Shown here in pieces: positions 29,685-35,098 of a DNA stretch of 35,098 nucleotides; position 1 is the stretch's first letter, and each line of letters opens with the position of its first letter. Origin of the DNA: a virus. The stretch spans positions 1 through 35,098 of IMG/VR virus record IMGVR_UViG_3300049830_000128; one strand, given 5' to 3'. The translations under genes were made by a program, and so were the position numbers. Below the pieces are notes generated by a model. That model did no database searches. It saw only the letters and a list, made by a program, of their open reading frames with translations, and was not told the DNA's origin.

Positions 29685-32528
29685 GTGCCTAAAGTCGCGA
29701 CGATACAAGGTAATTTTACGGGGGGAGAAATCAGTAGCCTACTTTTTGGGCGTACTGATGCCGACCGATATAAAATGGGCCTTGATACTTGTTTAAACCA
29801 GACTGTTACTTTGCAGGGAGGTCTTACAAGACGCCCCGGAACTAAGTTTGTTGCTGCCACAAAAACTCCTTCAGATAAAGCGCGGTTGATTCCGTTTATC
29901 TTTTCAAGCACTCAGGCGTATATGCTTGAGTTCGGGGATTTCTATATTCGCTTTTATGCGAATCATGGGCAAATTCAATTAAGTGGTTCTCCTTATGAGA
30001 TTGCTTCTCCTTACGCGATTGCCGATGTGGGCGACATTTCATTCACCCAAAGTGATGACGTTCTTTATTTAGTTCACGGAAACTATCCACCCCAGAAATT
30101 ACTACGTTTCGGAAATACCAATTGGATTTTATCCCAAATAGACATTCAAGACGGCCCTTATGGGAATATCACTTTTGCGACAGTTACCAGTTCAGATACA
30201 ACTAGAACTTATTTGACTGCATCTAAAGCAATCACAGGCGTAGTCGATGGAACAGGGGCTCCGACCCCTGCTGGTAATATTCAAATAACCTGTACCGCCC
30301 ACGGGTTTTCAACCGGCGATCGGGTGATGATTAGAGACGTGCAGGGTTCTACCGCAGCAAACGGTTACTTAATTACCATCACAGTAGCGAACGCCAACTT
30401 GTTTTATTTTCCGGGTACCATTGGAGCGGGAACTTACGTTTCCGGCGGATCAGTAAATAAATTTGTTGGGTTTGATGTAGGCTCTCAAAACAACCAACTT
30501 ATTCTAAGTGCGGGCTCCGGTGACATAACGGTAACCGTAGATTCTCAAAGTATTTCGGGCGCAGTAAATAACGGTTCAGGTTTGATCCGAATTACAACGA
30601 CCGCAAATCATTTTTTCGTAACAGGGAATCGGGTTGTCATAACGAGCGTAGCGGGAACCGTAGAAGCTAACGGATCTTGGATTATCACAAAAATTTCGGA
30701 CACGCAGTTTGATCTTCAGGGATCCGTATTCGTTAACCCGTATACGTCAGGGGGCCAAGTTCGCATCTCTACTTTTGCAGCGGGCGATATTGGCAGACCA
30801 ATTAGATTTCGCGATAACGTCACAGCGACGACAGCTAATCCATCCGGATATAATTGGGTTTGGGTTTCTATCATCACTTACATCAATGAATATACTGTCA
30901 CCGCACGGGTTCGTTCCAAAGAAGGAATTACCCAATTAACCGGGCTCCCATTCCGTTTGGGAACTTGGTCAGCAACAACCGGCTATCCTACACGGGCGGT
31001 ATTTCATGAAGATCGTCTTTGCATGTCGGGGGCGAGCGGCACCCCGCAACGGATCGATATGAGTAATTCGGGTGATTATGAAAACTTTGCACCTTCTGAT
31101 CAAGATGGAAATATTCCGGCTAATAGGGCCGTGGCTGCCACTCTCTCAAGCAACGAAGTAAACCAAATTCAGTGGATGACTTCCGATGAACGCGGTCTTC
31201 CGATCGGTACTACATCGGGTGAATGGGTTGTACGACCTTCAACCCTTTCAGAAGCCATCACTCCCACAAACGTATCAGCTAAAAAAGTTTCAGCCTTTGG
31301 TAGTTCAAACAAAAATGCGGTACTCGTTGGTAAGTCTTCAATCTACGTTCAAGCGGGAACTAAAAAATTAAGAGAGCTTTCTTACTTCTACAACATTGAT
31401 GGATTCCGCTCTACAGACGTGACCCTGCTTGCCGAGCACATCACGGGCGAAGGGATCGTTACTCATCCGACACTTCAAAAGACACCGCAACCGATCGTTT
31501 GGAACGCTCGTTCTGACGGCGCACTTCTTGGAATGACGTTTGATCGCGATTTAGATAATTTAAAAGCAGGATGGCATCGTCATGAACTAGGCGGCTTCGG
31601 CGACAACGATAAAGGAATACCGGTTGTCGAAAGTGTGGCCGTAATCCCTAATCAAGATGGCACAGTGGATGACCTTTGGTTAATTGTAAAACGATACATC
31701 AACGGTCAAACAGTTCGGTACGTTGAATATTTAACAAAGATTTTTGAATCATTTGACAAACAACAAGACGCGTACTTTGTGGATTGTGGATCAAGTTATG
31801 ATGCACCTAAAACGATCACCACAATCACTAAAGGAATAGCGACCACGGTAACGGCAGCGGCGCACGGGTTTTCAAACGGAGATGAAGTAGTGATCAGAGA
31901 CGTTAGTGGGATGACGGAAGTAAACGGAAATGTTTATAAGATTAGTAACGTCTTTACGAACTCTTTTGAAATTAATGATCTAAGCGGGAACCCTATTGAT
32001 TCTACAAATTTTAATAATTTTGTTTTCCCAAGCGGCACAGTAAGAAAGCGCGTATCTACAATCACGGGATTAACTTGGTTAGAGGGCGAAACAGTGTCAG
32101 TTCTTGGAGATGGGGCCGTGCAACCCGATCAAGTGGTCACAGGGGGCGCAATCACGTTAGCCTTCAAAGCAGCCACAGTTCAAGTAGGCTATGGTTACAA
32201 CTCAGATATTAAACTCCTCAGAATAGATGCGGGAGCCGCCAACGGGACTGCGGTTGGAAAGTTCCGCCGTATTCATGAAGTGGGTTTGATGCTTCAAAGA
32301 TCACTCGGCATCCAAATGGGAATGAGCTTTGACAAGCTCGATATTATCCCGTTTAGAACGACCACTGACCTAATGACTCATGCACCGGCCCTATTCACAG
32401 GGATCATTAAGAATCGGATCGAAGCGACTTACGACACCGAAAACCAAATTTGCATCAGACAGAATCAGCCCTTGCCCCTCACTCTTTTGGCCGTAATGCC
32501 AATGATGGAAGTGCAGGACCAAGGATGA
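29685..32528 (+). CDS. Tail tubular protein B-like nozzle protein (T7 gp12)
   Basis: 947 residues starting at GTG 29685, longer than T7 gp12. The N-terminus TIQGNFTGGEISSLLFGRTD, DRYKMGLDTCLNQTVTLQGG, and RRPGTKFVA is diagnostic of the gp12/stabilisation family. Extra length comes from three related beta modules at about 197-257, 299-360 and 720-790, each with TAHGFSTGDRV or a variant (ANHFFVTGNRV, AAHGFSNGDEV). These recall FCCH-type insertions. It forms the tail nozzle through which DNA is ejected. Confidence 0.9.
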   Translation: MPKVATIQGNFTGGEISSLLFGRTDADRYKMGLDTCLNQTVTLQGGLTRRPGTKFVAATKTPSDKARLIPFIFSSTQAYMLEFGDFYIRFYANHGQIQLSGSPYEIASPYAIADVGDISFTQSDDVLYLVHGNYPPQKLLRFGNTNWILSQIDIQDGPYGNITFATVTSSDTTRTYLTASKAITGVVDGTGAPTPAGNIQITCTAHGFSTGDRVMIRDVQGSTAANGYLITITVANANLFYFPGTIGAGTYVSGGSVNKFVGFDVGSQNNQLILSAGSGDITVTVDSQSISGAVNNGSGLIRITTTANHFFVTGNRVVITSVAGTVEANGSWIITKISDTQFDLQGSVFVNPYTSGGQVRISTFAAGDIGRPIRFRDNVTATTANPSGYNWVWVSIITYINEYTVTARVRSKEGITQLTGLPFRLGTWSATTGYPTRAVFHEDRLCMSGASGTPQRIDMSNSGDYENFAPSDQDGNIPANRAVAATLSSNEVNQIQWMTSDERGLPIGTTSGEWVVRPSTLSEAITPTNVSAKKVSAFGSSNKNAVLVGKSSIYVQAGTKKLRELSYFYNIDGFRSTDVTLLAEHITGEGIVTHPTLQKTPQPIVWNARSDGALLGMTFDRDLDNLKAGWHRHELGGFGDNDKGIPVVESVAVIPNQDGTVDDLWLIVKRYINGQTVRYVEYLTKIFESFDKQQDAYFVDCGSSYDAPKTITTITKGIATTVTAAAHGFSNGDEVVIRDVSGMTEVNGNVYKISNVFTNSFEINDLSGNPIDSTNFNNFVFPSGTVRKRVSTITGLTWLEGETVSVLGDGAVQPDQVVTGGAITLAFKAATVQVGYGYNSDIKLLRIDAGAANGTAVGKFRRIHEVGLMLQRSLGIQMGMSFDKLDIIPFRTTTDLMTHAPALFTGIIKNRIEATYDTENQICIRQNQPLPLTLLAVMPMMEVQDQG

Positions 32529-32959
32529 TTCAAATTGTGAAGATGACAGAAGATCACATGAAAGAAGTCATCGCAAGTCAGACTTCGGTTCGCGCGTGCG
32601 TGACTGATGCCCATATCAAAGCTTTGGCGGCTTACGAACATTCCTACGCCGCAATCGACGTTTATGGCCGAGCGATTGGTGTAGGAGGGGTTGTTGAAAA
32701 ATGGCCCCACCGGGTTGAGGCTTGGGCGATTATCGGCGATAATTGTAGAAAGTATTTCTTGGCCCTCCATAATGCTGTGAAACGATTTTTAGAAGTTTTC
32801 CCGGCAAGACGGATTGAAGCGACTGCCGATTGTGATTTTGAGCAAGGGCACCGCTGGTTAGAATTACTAGGTTTCAAATTAGAATGTGAGCGCATGGTTG
32901 CCTTCAATCATCAGGGGCGGGATGCCTCACTCTATTCTTGGATTAAGGAGGATATTTAA
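32525..32959 (+). CDS. GNAT-like protein in the gp13 position
   Basis: 144 residues from ATG 32525, which overlaps the gp12-like stop. An in-frame ATG six codons downstream would be an alternative. The sequence shows a GNAT-type fold: KMTEDHMKEVIA, AYEHSYAAIDVYGRAIGVGG, then ALHNAVKRFLEVFPARRIEA and EQGHRWLELLGFKLECER. T7-like phages often carry an acetyltransferase-like protein here, sometimes annotated as internal virion protein A. Catalysis is not proven. Confidence 0.8.
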   Translation: MIQIVKMTEDHMKEVIASQTSVRACVTDAHIKALAAYEHSYAAIDVYGRAIGVGGVVEKWPHRVEAWAIIGDNCRKYFLALHNAVKRFLEVFPARRIEATADCDFEQGHRWLELLGFKLECERMVAFNHQGRDASLYSWIKEDI

Positions 32960-33415
32960 ATGGCTCAAGCCGTACCTATCATCATTGCCGTGGTCGCGGC
33001 AGCTACGTCAGCATACGCAGCCGTTAAACAAGGACAGTCCGCACAAGCGGCGGCTGACTTCAACGCGGCAACCTCCAACCAAAATGCAGAATTAGCAAGA
33101 CAACAAGGGATCGCCGCAAGAGACGCGGCTGATCGTCAAAACCGCCAACGCTTAGGCTCGATGAAATCTGAAATGGGCGCAAGCGGGCTCGAATCCGATT
33201 CAGGTTCGGCTTTGGACACACTCATGTCTAGCGCGTCCCAAATGAAATTAGACGAAGCAAACGTAGGGTACAACGCCCAAGTACGGGCTTTGGGATACCA
33301 AAACCAAGCGGCAGGAGATACCTTCGAGGGACAATCGGCAGCTTCAAATAGTTATTGGAAAGCAAGCGGCGATCTTCTTTCCGGGGCATCTAATGTCGCG
33401 GGCAAGGTGAAATAA
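32960..33415 (+). CDS. Internal virion protein B-like (T7 gp14)
   Basis: 151 residues from ATG 32960 with TAAGGAGG upstream. A hydrophobic N-terminus (VPIIIAVVAAATSAYAAVKQ) is followed by Ala/Gln-rich helices (AAADFNAATSNQNAELARQQ) and a Gly/Ser-rich region. This matches podoviral gp14-type internal core proteins that form a channel in the outer membrane during DNA ejection. Its stop overlaps the next start by one base. Its place between the gp13-like and gp15-like genes agrees. Confidence 0.85.
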   Translation: MAQAVPIIIAVVAAATSAYAAVKQGQSAQAAADFNAATSNQNAELARQQGIAARDAADRQNRQRLGSMKSEMGASGLESDSGSALDTLMSSASQMKLDEANVGYNAQVRALGYQNQAAGDTFEGQSAASNSYWKASGDLLSGASNVAGKVK

Positions 33416-34890
33416 TGGCAAAGATACCAATCTACAATGCGGAAACCCAAGCTGGCGGAAATATCGAAGGGCGCAAACTCTTAGCCCCCGATCAGTCGGG
33501 GCTTGAGACTTTTGCCAAGGGGCTAAATGATGTTGGCAACGCTGTTCAAAAATATCAGGATCACGAACAGATTAGTGACGCCGCAAAAGACATTTCTCAG
33601 CTTCGGGTGGATTGGACAAACTATACTCAAGAATTAAAGAAGACAGGCGATGTTCCGGAGAGTTACGTCACGGATCTCCATAATCATTTAAGCCAATTAA
33701 AAGATAAGTATGCAAATAACCCCGCCGCTAAAGATTATGTCGAGCAACACTCAAATCAGATCATTCAAGACTATGCCGGTTTGGGTACTCACATTGAGTC
33801 TCAAATTGCGGGCGAAAAAGAATTAACGAACTACACTATCCTCACAAACAACGTAGCCAATGATGCACGGTCATCACCGACTACTTGGAAGACCGGTCTT
33901 TCCCTCATCAACGAACGGATCGATCAAAACGTAAAGGCAGGAAACGGTTTATCTTTTGAGCAAGGTGAAGTTCTAAAAAGAAAATCAATGACGGAAACTG
34001 CGGAAGCAGCGGCCCAAGGATACATCGACGCTAACCCACATGACGGGAAGATGCGAATCCTTAGCGGCGAATTTGATTCGTATTTGGACCCGAAGCAAAA
34101 AGAATCAATGATCCGGTTCGCAGATACCACAATGCGCGCAGACCGAGTGCAAAGTGACTATGATCGCGCTCGCGGTAAAGAAGCATTAAAAGACGCCCAA
34201 GACAAACAAATGGGCGAGTACATGAAGAAGCTTTACGGTGACGGATTGGATACTAGGACCGTCATTAATGATAAGATGCTGACCACACTCCAAAAAGAAA
34301 ATGTTCTTAACATGATCCATAAGACCGCAACGAATGCGGCTAGAAACGATCCCTCTGTTTCAAACGATATTTATAAAGAGATCAACAAACAAGATTCAAC
34401 TATTTTTAGCCCGGATCAAATCATCGAGAAGGTAGGTCACGGTATTGATGGAAAGACCGCTCAATGGCTTACTAAGGTACTGGCCGATCGCAAATCTCCA
34501 AATGGAATGAAGGAATCGGCGGCTCAGAATTTGGTCATGAAAGAAGCTTCTAAAAAACTTCTTGGGGATCCTACTCTTGGGCCAAATCCTGAAGGCCAGA
34601 ATCGTTTGAACGCCTTCACCCAAAATTTTTATAATGAATGGACTGAACAACGAAAGAACGGAGCTACTGCTCAAGAATTGTCTGATCCAAAAAGCCCTAA
34701 ATATTTAGGTAAACTTATTGATCAATACCAAATGAATTTTAAAGAAGTCTTAGATGCGAAGATGAAGACGATGAGTATGAAACAGCAACCAAAGGGCGCG
34801 GCTCCAACGAACAAGATGCCGACTGATGACGAGATCAGAAAGATGACTCCGGCGGAACGAAAAGCATTTAGAGAAAGCATAGGCGGATAA
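33415..34890 (+). CDS. Internal virion protein C-like (T7 gp15)
   Basis: 491 residues from ATG 33415 (TAATG overlap). It is mainly helical and charged, with many Gln/Asn/Lys residues: TFAKGLNDVGNAVQKYQDHE, then VDWTNYTQELKKTGDVPESY, HLSQLKDKYANN, and a long C-terminal helix ending AERKAFRESIGG. Organisation and location fit the large internal core protein gp15 that joins gp14 and gp16 in the ejection machinery. No enzymatic motif is visible. Its stop overlaps the start of the next gene. Confidence 0.82.
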   Translation: MAKIPIYNAETQAGGNIEGRKLLAPDQSGLETFAKGLNDVGNAVQKYQDHEQISDAAKDISQLRVDWTNYTQELKKTGDVPESYVTDLHNHLSQLKDKYANNPAAKDYVEQHSNQIIQDYAGLGTHIESQIAGEKELTNYTILTNNVANDARSSPTTWKTGLSLINERIDQNVKAGNGLSFEQGEVLKRKSMTETAEAAAQGYIDANPHDGKMRILSGEFDSYLDPKQKESMIRFADTTMRADRVQSDYDRARGKEALKDAQDKQMGEYMKKLYGDGLDTRTVINDKMLTTLQKENVLNMIHKTATNAARNDPSVSNDIYKEINKQDSTIFSPDQIIEKVGHGIDGKTAQWLTKVLADRKSPNGMKESAAQNLVMKEASKKLLGDPTLGPNPEGQNRLNAFTQNFYNEWTEQRKNGATAQELSDPKSPKYLGKLIDQYQMNFKEVLDAKMKTMSMKQQPKGAAPTNKMPTDDEIRKMTPAERKAFRESIGG

Positions 34891-35098
34891 TGAGTGGTGA
34901 GTTTCAACAAATGTCGTCTTCGGTTCAGGATTCTCCAGATCCCCTAACGTCGATGGAACAATTTTCAAAAGCCCAAGTGACTGATGAGAAAGTTCCATTC
35001 GGGGAAACTGCGCCTGTTACCGATGCGAATATGCCTCCACAGGATGCGCAAGCGGCACCAACGCCCGCTCCCGACTATGCGAACAGACAACCAAGCAA
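34890..35098 (+). CDS. N-terminus of internal virion protein D-like gene (partial)
   Basis: 69 codons visible from ATG 34890, which overlaps the previous stop (TAATG). The sequence is open to the window edge. The visible part is acidic and Ser/Pro/Gln-rich (SSSVQDSPDPLTSMEQFSKA) and likely disordered. By position after the gp15-like gene it should be the gp16-type internal core protein, which in T7 carries a lytic transglycosylase domain, but the domain part lies beyond the window. Confidence 0.65.
   Translation, partial: MSGEFQQMSSSVQDSPDPLTSMEQFSKAQVTDEKVPFGETAPVTDANMPPQDAQAAPTPAPDYANRQPS

Noticed and set aside
1-35098. CRISPR arrays, tRNA or rRNA genes, insertion sequences
   Set aside because: No regularly spaced long repeats, no cloverleaf-like sequence and no transposase were seen on either strand.

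Overview
The window is a large fragment of a temperate, podovirus-like dsDNA bacteriophage (or its integrated prophage). It is cut in a tail-fibre gene at the left edge and in an internal-virion-protein gene at the right edge. Nearly every base is coding, genes are short and packed with ATGA, TAATG or TTGA junctions, and no ribosomal, tRNA or CRISPR locus was recognised. The host is unknown. A lipoprotein signal in the lysis region and T7 gp14/15/16-type internal virion genes point to a Gram-negative host. DNA composition is moderately AT-rich.

Layout. (a) 1-2030, rightward: end of a glycine-rich tail fibre or adhesin, then a lysis-like cassette with two small membrane proteins, an out-of-frame nested gene pair, a DUF5675-type protein with an L,D-transpeptidase-like motif, and a lipoprotein carrying a complete metzincin-type zinc motif. 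(b) 14901 down to about 1951, leftward: a long early/replication operon with a small protein, RuvC-like resolvase, HNH endonuclease, coiled-coil protein, XRE-type regulator, zinc-ribbon protein, several unknowns, SNF2 helicase, a helper of unknown role, DUF2800 Cas4-like nuclease, DUF2815 ssDNA-binding protein, family A DNA polymerase, PrimPol-helicase and a tyrosine integrase. (c) 14902-15536: a 635-bp regulatory or origin region with repeats, hairpins, an AT tract and operator-like sites. Two small leftward genes follow at 15537-16133. (d) 16264-35098, rightward: morphogenesis genes of the T7/BPP-1 type. They run small terminase, two tiny membrane ORFs, large terminase, portal, Bbp19-like, scaffold, capsid, Bbp16-like cement, two fibre genes, gp11-like, gp12-like, a GNAT-like protein, and gp14/gp15/gp16-like internal virion proteins.

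The genes fit together as a temperate phage that copies its DNA with its own PolA, PrimPol-helicase, SSB and nuclease set. It packages through TerS/TerL into a portal-type head and ejects DNA through a short tail with internal core proteins. It would lyse the host with the left-hand cassette.

Three observations stand out. First, an asymmetric 11-bp word, TTGGCCYTATT, occurs 12 times in 1.7-17.1 kb, 11 times on the same strand. It sits at gene junctions and in a cluster at 15.2-15.45 kb, which resembles the stoperator sites of mycobacteriophage L5. Second, the capsid cement gene is interrupted by an in-frame amber codon followed by 30 codons that look like the family's normal C-terminus. Third, a metzincin-motif lipoprotein sits in the lysis cassette.
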